NCBI GenBank assembly: GCA_023387775.1 | Contig: JAEWHN010000060.1 | Location: 1 to 16,482 of the forward strand | Source: Pseudomonadota bacterium | GTDB taxonomy: Bacteria; Pseudomonadota; Alphaproteobacteria; Rhizobiales; Rhizobiaceae | Direction: 5' to 3' | DNA: 16,482 bases | Shown: positions 1-6,644 of the stretch, piece after piece | Numbering within the stretch: position 1 is the stretch's first letter | Layout: every line of letters begins with the position of its first letter | Notes under the pieces: generated by a model | What the model saw: only the letters and a program-made list of their open reading frames with translations | The model's database searches: none | Told to the model about the DNA's origin: nothing | Position numbers and translations under genes: made by a program

Positions 1-626
1 TGTTCGGCCCGTTCCCGCGATATGTCCGCCAGTTGCCACGCCAGCAATGGCTGCCTCTGCCCCGGCACATTGAAAGCGCGGCCACGGACGCTGTACCAGC
101 GCGCGCCAGGCTCGGCGCCTGGACGCACCGACTGCGACAGGCGAAATTCACCATCGCCCGCCTGGCCATCGCGAAGCCCCGATGCGACGCGATATACGGT
201 GGGCGCCGCCTCGGGAATATCGGACAGCAACGCCTCAACGGTCTTCACATCGGCATCTGTCGACGCACCGGTCATCTCGGCATAGGCGCGGTTGGCATAG
301 ACCACACGGCCCTTTGTATCGGTGACGACCAGCCCTTGGGACATCGAATCCACGAAGGCCTTGGACAATTCGTCAGTGGTGGAGCGCGGCGCGATCTGCA
401 CGAAACCGATTGCAGTGGCGAAAAGATAGCCCACGCCGATCATCGCCAGCACGCCCAGCATGCCGAGCAGGAACGGATCGCCGAGCCTTTCGCGGAAGAT
501 GCCAAACACGATTGCGGCGGCGGTAAGCACCACAATGAAGATGACAAGTCGCGTTATCGCGCCAGGACGCGTATTCTGGTCGACGATCGGAACCGGATAA
601 AAATCGCCACGCGTTTCCTTGGCCAT
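1..626 (-). CDS. cckA: CckA-like hybrid sensor histidine kinase, N-terminal part (cut by window edge)
   Basis: In alphaproteobacteria CckA is the membrane kinase/phosphatase that feeds phosphate through ChpT to the cell-cycle regulator CtrA. Only the first 208 codons are present. The translation starts MAKETRGDFYPVPIVDQ and has two hydrophobic segments, roughly residues 24-45 and 51-76. A PAS-like domain follows from about residue 84, with the typical phrases GLVVTDTKGRVVYANRAY and, later, WYSVRGRAF. The kinase and receiver domains would lie beyond position 1. The ATG at 626 is preceded only by a weak AAGAGA purine stretch. The neighbourhood (divergent FliO-like gene, then dksA, sixA, ycjX, ycjF) is, from memory, the usual one for rhizobial cckA. 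Another PAS histidine kinase cannot be excluded because the catalytic part is missing. Confidence 0.82.
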   Translation of the reverse strand, partial: MAKETRGDFYPVPIVDQNTRPGAITRLVIFIVVLTAAAIVFGIFRERLGDPFLLGMLGVLAMIGVGYLFATAIGFVQIAPRSTTDELSKAFVDSMSQGLVVTDTKGRVVYANRAYAEMTGASTDADVKTVEALLSDIPEAAPTVYRVASGLRDGQAGDGEFRLSQSVRPGAEPGARWYSVRGRAFNVPGQRQPLLAWQLADISRERAE

Positions 627-854
627 GCGTCTCTTGCCTAATTTTGCCCGGCTCTGCGTTGTAAGTGCACGGAAGCGGTTGAATCACATTCTGTCAAACG
701 CGCATAGGCCTAGCTTGAAAAAGCCCCGCGAAAAACCTGGCTTTGCCTTTCGGGGCACTTTTCAGCGCAGATGAACAAGAAGTGCAACTTGCGGATATCA
801 CGTCAGGCGGTCTAGTGTCGCGCCCGGCGATAGAACCGAGCGGGGGTATAAAGA
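627..854. other. Divergent intergenic region between cckA and the FliO-like gene
   Basis: These 228 bases must hold the promoters of both divergent genes. On the minus strand a perfect TTGACA (697 to 692) is a possible -35 box for cckA, but no good -10 box follows at 16-18 bases. A GAATC (GANTC, the CcrM methylation sequence) at 681-685 falls in that spacer. On the plus strand TTGCGG (789-794) and TAGTGT (813-818), 18 bases apart, are a weak candidate promoter for the FliO-like gene. A 6-bp inverted repeat GCCCCG/CGGGGC (723-728 and 751-756) has a 22-base loop and is probably not a terminator. No gene is seen here. Confidence 0.45.
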
Positions 855-1742
855 ATGGATTGGTTGGATAACATAGCTGGCGCAGGATACACTTCCGCGC
901 TCCTTTGGACGTTTGCCGCTCTCATTCTGCTTGTGATCGTCCTTGTCATCATCAAGCTGGTCAGGAGCCTTACCTCCGGCACTTTCGTTGCCGGCGGCCG
1001 CAACCGCAAGACCAGGCTGGCTGTCATGGACGCAACGGCCGTCGATAGCAACAGGCGGCTCGTATTGGTGCGCCGCGACGATGTGGAACATCTGCTTCTG
1101 ATCGGCGGCCCCACCGACCTGTTGGTCGAGCGCGACATCAGGCTGAACCAGCAGCGACGCCCCTCGCTTGCGGGCGAAAACAATCTCGATCAACCCACGC
1201 GGCCGCGCCCGCTGGAGCAGCAGCCTGCTCCTCGCCCCGCGCCGGCACCGCGCGCCGCTGAGCCGATGGCCAGGCCGATGCCGCAGCCGGGCATGGCACC
1301 GGGGCAGCCCGGCCCCGCGCCGAGTGCGCCCTACGCTGCACCGCAGCCGATGGCTGCCGCACCACAGCCAATGGTCGCGGCTCCGCAGCCGGTTCCGCCC
1401 TACTCTCCGCAGCCGGTGCCGTCTGTTGCCCCGATGGCGAGGCCTGCGCCTGCACCAATGCCGCGACCGGAGCCGAGAATTCCCCTCAGCACGCCTCCTG
1501 CGCCTCCGATTGCCCGGCAGGAACCGGCGCCTTCAGCACCGGCGCCCCAGGCTCCCGCACCCGCGCCAGAGCCCCGGTTGCCCTCTCCGGAGCATGACGG
1601 CATCGACGAGTCCCTCCTGAAGGAACTTGAGGTTTCGTTCCAGGAGGAAGAAAAGCGCGGCCACGCGGCTCCGGAGGTTTCGCTGGACGACGAGATGGCC
1701 AGGCTGCTCGGCGAGCTTTCGAACCAGAACCAGAAGCGATGA
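855..1742 (+). CDS. FliO/MopB-like membrane protein with Pro/Ala-rich tail
   Basis: This 295-residue protein has one strong membrane segment (about residues 13-36). A small FliO-like domain follows to about residue 100, with the phrases RLAVMDATAVDSNRRLVLVRRD and LLIGGPTDLLVE. FliO is an accessory factor for assembly of the flagellar type III export gate. From about residue 110 to 245 the chain is low-complexity, very rich in Pro, Ala, Gln and Met-Pro motifs, and probably disordered. The last 50 residues are acidic and look helical (DESLLKELEVSFQEEE, DDEMARLLGEL). No other flagellar gene is nearby, so a flagellar role is unproven. Its place beside cckA suggests a conserved envelope or cell-cycle link instead. 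The ATG at 855 lies ten bases after GGGGG. The domain call is fair; the function is open. Confidence 0.7.
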   Translation: MDWLDNIAGAGYTSALLWTFAALILLVIVLVIIKLVRSLTSGTFVAGGRNRKTRLAVMDATAVDSNRRLVLVRRDDVEHLLLIGGPTDLLVERDIRLNQQRRPSLAGENNLDQPTRPRPLEQQPAPRPAPAPRAAEPMARPMPQPGMAPGQPGPAPSAPYAAPQPMAAAPQPMVAAPQPVPPYSPQPVPSVAPMARPAPAPMPRPEPRIPLSTPPAPPIARQEPAPSAPAPQAPAPAPEPRLPSPEHDGIDESLLKELEVSFQEEEKRGHAAPEVSLDDEMARLLGELSNQNQKR

Positions 1743-1768
1743 AACAGGGTGAGCCTGCTCACCTCATC
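1738..1768 (+). repeat. Interrupted inverted repeat at the 3' end of the FliO-like gene
   Basis: An inner stem GGTGAGC/GCTCACC (1748-1754 and 1757-1763) is extended by an outer stem GATGA/TCATC (1738-1742 and 1764-1768), with five unpaired bases on the left. The left outer arm includes the stop codon. No T-run follows. It could be a 3'-end protecting hairpin or a Rho-dependent stop, not a classical intrinsic terminator. Confidence 0.4.
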
Positions 1769-1873
1769 GCTTCGCGGACAGTAGAGTGCGGCGGGTGACT
1801 GCCGCCTGCACCCAACAGCAAGTGGCGAACCCGCTCCAATAGGCTTACGGGCGCAGCCTGAACAGCGAGTGTG

Positions 1874-1896
1874 AAAAAGGCGGCCGAAGCCGCCTT
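1874..1896 (-). terminator. Rho-independent terminator of dksA
   Basis: On the minus strand a perfect 8-bp stem AAGGCGGC/GCCGCCTT closes a TTCG tetraloop and runs directly into TTTTT (complement of 1874-1878). It lies about 33 bases after the dksA stop codon. Read on the plus strand it has only a short T/A tail, so it would stop transcription from the FliO-like gene less well. Confidence 0.85.
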
Positions 1897-1928
1897 AATT
1901 CATTAGCCGCTTGTCATGAGCGACGGGC

Positions 1929-2345
1929 TCAGTCATCCCGGTAGACCTTCTCACGGCGCTCATGGCGCTCCTGAGCCTCGATCGACAGCGTCGCTATCGG
2001 CCGCGCGTCCAGGCGCTTCAGCGAAATCGGCTCGCCGGTTTCCTCGCAGAAGCCATATGTGCCTTCATCGATACGGTGAAGGGCGGAGTCGATCTTGGAA
2101 ATCAGCTTGCGCTGCCTGTCGCGCGCCCTCAACTCGATCGCGCGGTCGGTTTCGGAGGACGCCCGGTCGGCCAGGTCTGGATGATTGGCGTTTTCCTGCT
2201 GGAGAATTTCGAGCGTTTCGCGTGCTTCGCGGAGAATGTCGGCTTTCCAGGCTGTAAGCTTCTGGCGGAAGTATGCCTTCTGCCGTTCATTCATGAACGG
2301 TTCGTCTTCCGAGGGAACGTAAGCGGCATCAACGAGATCGTTCAT
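1929..2345 (-). CDS. dksA: DksA-family RNA polymerase-binding transcription factor
   Basis: DksA enters the secondary channel of RNA polymerase and, with ppGpp, adjusts rRNA and amino-acid promoters. With the ATG at 2345 the protein has 138 residues. The coiled-coil tip motif DxxDxA is present as D57-LA-D60-R-A62, within HPDLADRASSETD. The globular end reads YGFCEETGEPISLKRLDARP, then SIEAQERHERREKVYRD. Only one cysteine (C100) of the four zinc-finger cysteines of E. coli DksA remains, which is the cysteine-poor form known in alphaproteobacteria. The frame is open to a GTG at 2354. The ATG is preferred because GGGGTGA lies just upstream of it and it opens the conserved MNDLVDAAYVPSEDEPF start. 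A promoter candidate lies upstream and a clear terminator downstream, so it is probably monocistronic. Confidence 0.93.
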   Translation of the reverse strand: MNDLVDAAYVPSEDEPFMNERQKAYFRQKLTAWKADILREARETLEILQQENANHPDLADRASSETDRAIELRARDRQRKLISKIDSALHRIDEGTYGFCEETGEPISLKRLDARPIATLSIEAQERHERREKVYRDD

Positions 2346-2383
2346 TCGATTCACCCCATTACCATTACCCGTTTTTTTGCGCC

Positions 2384-2412
2384 TATATATTCACCGTTCG
2401 TTGACCACACAA
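2384..2412 (-). promoter_or_regulatory. Candidate sigma-70 promoter of dksA
   Basis: On the minus strand TTGTGT (2412-2407) is followed after 17 bases by TATATA (2389-2384). Transcription would begin near 2377, giving a leader of about 33 bases before the ATG at 2345. Spacing and location fit a housekeeping promoter; it has not been measured. Confidence 0.5.
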
Positions 2413-2549
2413 GCGCAATCAGCATTACACTCACGCTAATGTCAGTGGCAGTTCCAAGTGTCCGATCTTCGGGGCGCGCAGGCGGGGTGCGCTTGCATTG
2501 TAAAGCCGCTTGCAGAAGTGGAAAGACACTCTCCATGTCTTGCGCTTTG

Positions 2550-2578
2550 TTGCACAAGAATGCTGCGATGACTAAATC
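2550..2578 (+). promoter_or_regulatory. Candidate promoter of the sixA-ycjX-ycjF run
   Basis: TTGCAC (2550-2555) and TAAATC (2573-2578) are 17 bases apart on the plus strand, about 55 bases before the GTG start of the sixA-like gene. The rest of the 287-base region between dksA and this gene shows nothing else that I can support. Confidence 0.38.
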
Positions 2579-2632
2579 CTCGTCGATGTCCGGCGGCTAG
2601 AAGCGATTGCCGAAAATGGCGGAGGGGGCGAC

Positions 2633-3136
2633 GTGAGCAGGCTATTTCTTCTCAGACATGCCAAGGCCGCCTGGGCGTCTCCGGGCATGCGCGACTTCGA
2701 TCGCCCCCTCGACGCGACCGGCGCGGTTGACGCGGAGACGACCGGCATCGCGATGCGCGACGGCGGCTACATTCCCGACCTCACCGTCTGTTCAAATGCC
2801 GTGCGCGCCCGCCAGACGCTGGAGGGCATTGCCGGCAACACCGATACGGGCCGGGTGATGTTTTTCGACGACCTGTACAGCGAGGATGCTGCCGGCTACC
2901 TCACCATCATCCGAAAGGTCGGCAGTGTCGGATCGCTGCTCGTGATCGGCCACAACCCGATGATGGAAGACCTTGCCCTCGCGCTGGCCGAAGACGGAGA
3001 CGACGACGCACGCGCAACCCTGCATGCAGGATTCCCCACTTCCGGCCTGGCCGTGATCCGGTTCGATGGCAGCCTGTCGGACGCGGCACCAGGCAAGGGT
3101 TTTCTCGAGGCGGTGCTTACTCCGCCCGACGCATGA
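2633..3136 (+). CDS. sixA: SixA-type histidine phosphatase
   Basis: This 167-residue protein belongs to the short SixA branch of the histidine phosphatase (phosphoglycerate-mutase-like) superfamily. These enzymes remove phosphate from phosphohistidine, in E. coli from Hpt or PTS proteins. The catalytic RH pair is at R8-H9 in LFLLRHAKAAW. The second arginine lies in CSNAVRARQT (about R58), and the second catalytic histidine is H107 in VIGHNP. The start is GTG at 2633, behind a strong GGAGG at 2621-2625. The gene heads a plus-strand run with ycjX and ycjF. The target phosphoprotein is unknown; the stand-alone Hpt protein at 12787-13161 is one conceivable partner, but nothing here links them directly. 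Confidence 0.85.
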   Translation: MSRLFLLRHAKAAWASPGMRDFDRPLDATGAVDAETTGIAMRDGGYIPDLTVCSNAVRARQTLEGIAGNTDTGRVMFFDDLYSEDAAGYLTIIRKVGSVGSLLVIGHNPMMEDLALALAEDGDDDARATLHAGFPTSGLAVIRFDGSLSDAAPGKGFLEAVLTPPDA

Positions 3137-3227
3137 AGCGAGCAAGGCGCCTCGCGCCCGTCGCCCTGCGAGCAGCCATTTCAAATCGCGGCCTCATTGC
3201 CTATATCGGAGGCGTCCACGGAGCGGG

Positions 3228-4712
3228 GTGCAGCCTTTGGCGTCTCTGACCACTTTCACCGACGAGGCGCGCATTGCGCTGGATACGCTAACGAACCGGG
3301 CGACGGACCTTTTCTCGCCTTCGCTGCGTGTTGGCGTCACCGGCCTTTCCCGCGCGGGCAAGACCGTCTTCATCTCCGCCTTCGTCCATAACCTGATCCA
3401 TGGTGGAAGGCTGCCGCTTTTCGAGGCTCAGAAGTCGGGCCGCATTTCCAGGGCCTTTCTCGAGGAACAGCCGGATGACGCCGTCCCGCGCTTCCAATAT
3501 GAAGACCATGTCGATGCGCTGGTGAATGCCAGGACCTGGCCGGAGTCCACCCGCGCCATCTCGGAACTGCGCCTGACGATCGAATATGAGTCCGCATCGG
3601 GCTGGAACAGAATGTTCTCGCGAGGCAGGCTCTGTGTCGACATTGTCGATTATCCCGGCGAATGGCTGCTCGACCTGCCTCTTCTCGGCAAATCGTACCG
3701 CGAGTTTTCGCACGATGCGCTCGACATGGCCGTACTGCCGGTGCGCGCCGATCTCTCCCGGGAGTGGCGCAATCTTTCGCAAGCGGCAGACCCCGATGCC
3801 GATGCCGATGAGATGACTGCGCGCAACCTGTTCGAGAGCTTTGCGGCCTATCTCAAGGCCTGCAAGCTCGACGAGCGGGCGCTGTCCACGCTGCCCCCGG
3901 GACGATTCCTCATGCCGGGGGACCTGGAGGGATCGCCGGCATTGACCTTTGCGCCACTGCCCGGACTGGGTGGAAGCCGCCCTCGCCCGGGCTCGCTCCA
4001 CGCCATGATGGAACGCCGCTACGAGGCCTACAAGACACATGTGGTCAAGCCGTTCTTTCGCGAGCACATCGCCAAGCTGGACCGGCAGATCGTGCTGATC
4101 GACGCCATGCAGGCGCTCAATTCCGGGCCTGGCGCCATGGCCGATCTCGAACGCGCCGTGACCGAAATCCTCGCCTGCTTCCGGCCCGGTCGCGGCAGCC
4201 TTCTCACCGACCTGTTTTCGCGACGCATCGACCGTATCCTCGTAGCCGCCACCAAGGCCGACCAGCTGCATCACGAAAGCCACAGTCGGCTGCAAGCCAT
4301 CGTGCGGCGGCTGACCGAACGCGCCGCCCAGCGCGCCAATCTCTCCGGCGCCGAGGTCGATGTTCTGGCGATGGCGGCCGTGCGCGCCACCCGGGAAGGC
4401 ACGGTGAAGCAGGGGCGCGAGGTTCTTCCCGTCATCATCGGCACGCCGCTCAAGGGCGAGACGATAGGCGGAGAAACCTTCGACGGCGAAACCGAAACTG
4501 CCATATTTCCCGGTGACTTACCGGTAAAGGCGGAATCTGTGTTTGAAGCCGCCAATGGCAATCATCGCCAGGACGAGGCGGATCCATCTATCCGCTTCGT
4601 GCGTTTTCGTCCGCCAAGGCTAGAGCGGACGGCGGAAGGCGTCACGCTGTCCCTGCCGCATATCCGGCTCGACCGCGCACTTCAGTTCCTTATCGGAGAT
4701 CGCCTGGCATGA
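3228..4712 (+). CDS. ycjX: YcjX-family P-loop NTPase (DUF463)
   Basis: YcjX proteins are GTPase-like P-loop proteins of poorly known function; in enterobacteria ycjX-ycjF follow the phage-shock genes. The translation has a Walker A motif at about residues 39-46 (GLSRAGKT), a Walker B/switch-like VDIVDYPGEW with D141 and G144, and TKAD at about 342-345 as the base-recognition motif. Length with the GTG at 3228 is 494 residues, normal for the family. The frame stays open upstream to 3066, but that part overlaps sixA and has no family character. GTG 3228 follows GGAG closely; a TTG at 3237 is an alternative. It overlaps the next gene by four bases (ATGA), so the two are probably translationally coupled and their products may act together at the inner membrane. 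Confidence 0.87.
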   Translation: MQPLASLTTFTDEARIALDTLTNRATDLFSPSLRVGVTGLSRAGKTVFISAFVHNLIHGGRLPLFEAQKSGRISRAFLEEQPDDAVPRFQYEDHVDALVNARTWPESTRAISELRLTIEYESASGWNRMFSRGRLCVDIVDYPGEWLLDLPLLGKSYREFSHDALDMAVLPVRADLSREWRNLSQAADPDADADEMTARNLFESFAAYLKACKLDERALSTLPPGRFLMPGDLEGSPALTFAPLPGLGGSRPRPGSLHAMMERRYEAYKTHVVKPFFREHIAKLDRQIVLIDAMQALNSGPGAMADLERAVTEILACFRPGRGSLLTDLFSRRIDRILVAATKADQLHHESHSRLQAIVRRLTERAAQRANLSGAEVDVLAMAAVRATREGTVKQGREVLPVIIGTPLKGETIGGETFDGETETAIFPGDLPVKAESVFEAANGNHRQDEADPSIRFVRFRPPRLERTAEGVTLSLPHIRLDRALQFLIGDRLA

Positions 4713-5821
4713 CTTTTCCGCGCAAGCCGGCCGCCTTTCGCGTCGAGCAACCGGAGCCGGCCAGCAATGAAGCGCCTGCTGCGGCGAAGCGGCCGCACGA
4801 GGGCAGCCCACGCAAGCCTCGCGCGGTGAAGGCCGAGGTTGCGATCGTCACCCCGGCCGAGGTCGACATATTCGACGAAACCGACCTGGTTACCAGCGAG
4901 CCGCCGCCTGCGCCGGCACCGCCACGCCACTCCAGGCTTGGCGCGGTCTTGCTGGGGGCGTTGGGAGTGCTGGCGTCGCTCGCCATCGGCTTGTGGACGG
5001 ACCGCCTCGTCAGAGACCTGTTCCAGCGGGCCGAATGGCTGGGCTGGCTTGCCGCCGGCGTGGCGGCAATTGCTGCCGTGGCGCTCGTGGCGATCCTGTT
5101 GCGCGAGACCTTGGCCCTCATTCGTCTCGCCTCCGTGATGAAGCTGCGCCGCCGCGCGGCCGACGCCATCGCCCGAAACGATCCGCACGCTGCCCGCACG
5201 GTCGTGGACGAACTGGCAGGCCTTGTCGCAGCGAAGCCAGAGACGGCGGCCGGCCGTCGCATGCTTGCCGAACTGCGTGACGACATCATCGATGGCAGCG
5301 ACCTGATAAGGCTGGCCGAAACCGAACTCCTCGGCCCTCTCGACGCCCGCGCCAAGACCCTGATCCTGGACGCGGCCAAGCGGGTTTCGCTCGTCACGGC
5401 GGTCAGCCCCCGCGCACTGGTCGATGTTGCCTATGTCGTTTTCGAAGCCAGCCGCCTGATCCGCCGCCTGGCCGAACTCTATGGCGGCCGCCCCGGCACG
5501 CTCGGCTTCTTCCGGCTGGCCAACAGCGTTCTGGCTCACCTGGCGGTGACCGGATCGATCGCGGTGGGCGACAGTTTCGTGCAGCAGATCGTGGGACACG
5601 GGCTAGCCGCGCGCCTCTCGGCCAAGCTGGGAGAAGGTGTCGTCAACGGCATGATGACGGCCCGGATCGGCATCGCCGCCATGGAAACCGCACGCCCCCT
5701 GCCGTTCACCGCCGCAAGCCGGCCTGGAATGGGCGATTTTCTCTCGGCGCTGACCTCATTCGCCACGAAGGAAGGCAGAAAGGAACGAGAACGGCCCGCC
5801 GGCGACCGAAAGGCGGAGTGA
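4709..5821 (+). CDS. ycjF: YcjF-like DUF697 inner-membrane protein (TIGR01620 type)
   Basis: This 370-residue protein has a polar, Pro-rich N-terminus of about 70 residues, then two membrane segments (about 77-97 and 109-132). A helical C-terminal domain typical of YcjF/DUF697 follows. Recognisable phrases are LGFFRLANSVLAHLAVTGSI and GEGVVNGMMTARIGIAAMETARPLPF, which is the family's conserved carboxyl region. The start ATG overlaps the ycjX stop in ATGA, so expression depends on ycjX. Molecular function is not established for the family; the constant pairing with ycjX suggests a membrane anchor or partner for that NTPase. The tail (KEGRKERERPAGDRKAE) is highly charged. No terminator is seen directly downstream. 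Confidence 0.85.
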   Translation: MTFPRKPAAFRVEQPEPASNEAPAAAKRPHEGSPRKPRAVKAEVAIVTPAEVDIFDETDLVTSEPPPAPAPPRHSRLGAVLLGALGVLASLAIGLWTDRLVRDLFQRAEWLGWLAAGVAAIAAVALVAILLRETLALIRLASVMKLRRRAADAIARNDPHAARTVVDELAGLVAAKPETAAGRRMLAELRDDIIDGSDLIRLAETELLGPLDARAKTLILDAAKRVSLVTAVSPRALVDVAYVVFEASRLIRRLAELYGGRPGTLGFFRLANSVLAHLAVTGSIAVGDSFVQQIVGHGLAARLSAKLGEGVVNGMMTARIGIAAMETARPLPFTAASRPGMGDFLSALTSFATKEGRKERERPAGDRKAE

Positions 5822-5838
5822 CGAAGCATTAACCAATC

Positions 5839-5867
5839 TTGTTCATGGTTCCGAGACGTCGTAAAAA
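5839..5867 (+). promoter_or_regulatory. Candidate promoter of the secreted-protein gene at 5894
   Basis: TTGTTC (5839-5844) and TAAAAA (5862-5867) are 17 bases apart. Transcription would begin near 5874, about 20 bases before the ATG. It lies in a 72-base gap after ycjF, where the local A/T content rises. Confidence 0.35.
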
Positions 5868-5893
5868 CGCTTCTTTGTAGTTCGGGTCCCCTG

Positions 5894-6448
5894 ATGAAAC
5901 GCGCATTCCTGTTCACCCTGCTGCCTGTCATGGCCATAGCCACCGCCGGCGCGAGCAAGGCCGAGACGCTGCGCGGCGCCGACAGGGACAAGAAGTTCTT
6001 CGAAAGCGTGGAAGGCGAGTGGATCGGCCCCGGCGAGATCGTCGCCGGCAAGTACAAGGGCACCAAGTTCAGCTGCAGCTTCACCGGCTCGACGCCCTCC
6101 GGAACGGTGGGCATGACGCTCGACGGTGACTGCCGGGTCGGCGTGTTCAGCCAGAAGATGTCCGCAACCGTCCAGCATAGCGGCAGCAAGGGTTACAAGG
6201 GCAGCTTCTTGGATGGCGCTGCCGGCAAGGGCCTCGACATAATTTCCGGCAATGTGGTCGACTCTCGCAAGGTGGTGTTCGCGCTTAACCGCAACCAGCT
6301 CAAGGGCGTGATGCAGGCGCGCATTCCCGACGACAACACAATGAACGTCACGGTTTCCGTGCGCGTGGACGAGGAGCTCGTTCCGGTGATCGGCATGAGC
6401 CTGAAGCGCGTGGACAGTGGGGCCGTGGGCTCCATAGCCCGCAAGTAA
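5894..6448 (+). CDS. Secreted protein of unknown function
   Basis: I do not recognise a named family. The 184-residue product begins with a clear signal peptide (MKRAFLFTLLPVMAIATAG, cleavage expected after SKA at residue 23), so it should be periplasmic. The mature part has only two cysteines (C61 and C80), which could form a disulfide. It is rich in Gly, Lys and beta-prone stretches (GEWIGPGEIVAGKYKGTKFSC, GTVGMTLDGDCRV, NTMNVTVSVRVDEELVPVIG), suggesting a compact beta-barrel or beta-sandwich. It is flanked by a candidate promoter upstream and a strong terminator downstream, so it is probably transcribed alone. The ribosome-binding site is weak (GGG nine bases upstream). Confidence 0.75.
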   Translation: MKRAFLFTLLPVMAIATAGASKAETLRGADRDKKFFESVEGEWIGPGEIVAGKYKGTKFSCSFTGSTPSGTVGMTLDGDCRVGVFSQKMSATVQHSGSKGYKGSFLDGAAGKGLDIISGNVVDSRKVVFALNRNQLKGVMQARIPDDNTMNVTVSVRVDEELVPVIGMSLKRVDSGAVGSIARK

Positions 6449-6470
6449 GGCTTCACAGGCTATTGCAAAG

Positions 6471-6495
6471 ACCGGGCCTCGCGCCCGGTTTTTTT
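6471..6495 (+). terminator. Rho-independent terminator after the secreted-protein gene
   Basis: A 7-bp stem ACCGGGC/GCCCGGT (6471-6477 and 6483-6489) with a five-base loop runs into seven T (6489-6495). It lies 22 bases after the stop codon and separates this gene from the kef gene downstream. Confidence 0.9.
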
Positions 6496-6549
6496 GTTTG
6501 ATCGGCGGCGAACAGGCTACAGCCCGTTTGAAGCGGCGTGCTTATCGGT

Positions 6550-6602
6550 GGTCGAGCGGGCTTTCCGCCCACGTCGCAAGCACCTATCTTGCTTGCTCGA
6601 CC
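6550..6602 (+). ncRNA. Possible three-way-junction RNA in the leader of the kef gene
   Basis: An outer 8-bp perfect stem GGTCGAGC/GCTCGACC (6550-6557 and 6595-6602) encloses two hairpins. These are GGGC/GCCC (6558-6561 and 6567-6570, loop TTTCC) and GCAAG/CTTGC (6576-6580 and 6588-6592, loop of seven). The structure sits between the upstream terminator and the kef start, 42 bases before the ATG. It does not match any riboswitch class I know. It may be a chance fold in GC-rich DNA. Confidence 0.3.
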
Positions 6603-6644
6603 CAAGCCGTCGCAGTGGTCCGGCGCGCGAACCAGGGCATTCAC

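Noticed and set aside
723..756. GCCCCG/CGGGGC inverted repeat in the cckA-fliO gap as a terminator
   Set aside because: The loop is 22 bases, and it lies between two divergent starts where no transcript should end; the stem is short enough to be chance.
2351..2557. 68-codon minus-strand frame upstream of dksA
   Set aside because: No ribosome-binding support or recognisable sequence, and it covers the candidate dksA promoter.
3066..3227. In-frame upstream extension of ycjX
   Set aside because: It overlaps the end of sixA in another frame and adds Arg/Pro-rich sequence without family character.
3288..4295. 335-codon minus-strand frame opposite ycjX
   Set aside because: Antisense shadow of a gene with intact P-loop motifs; the translation looks like no known protein.
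6498..6644. In-frame upstream extension of the kef gene to a TTG at 6498
   Set aside because: The start would sit right after the terminator T-run, and the added residues are Arg/Ser-rich and unlike the family. The ATG at 6645 has AGGG in place and gives the normal length.
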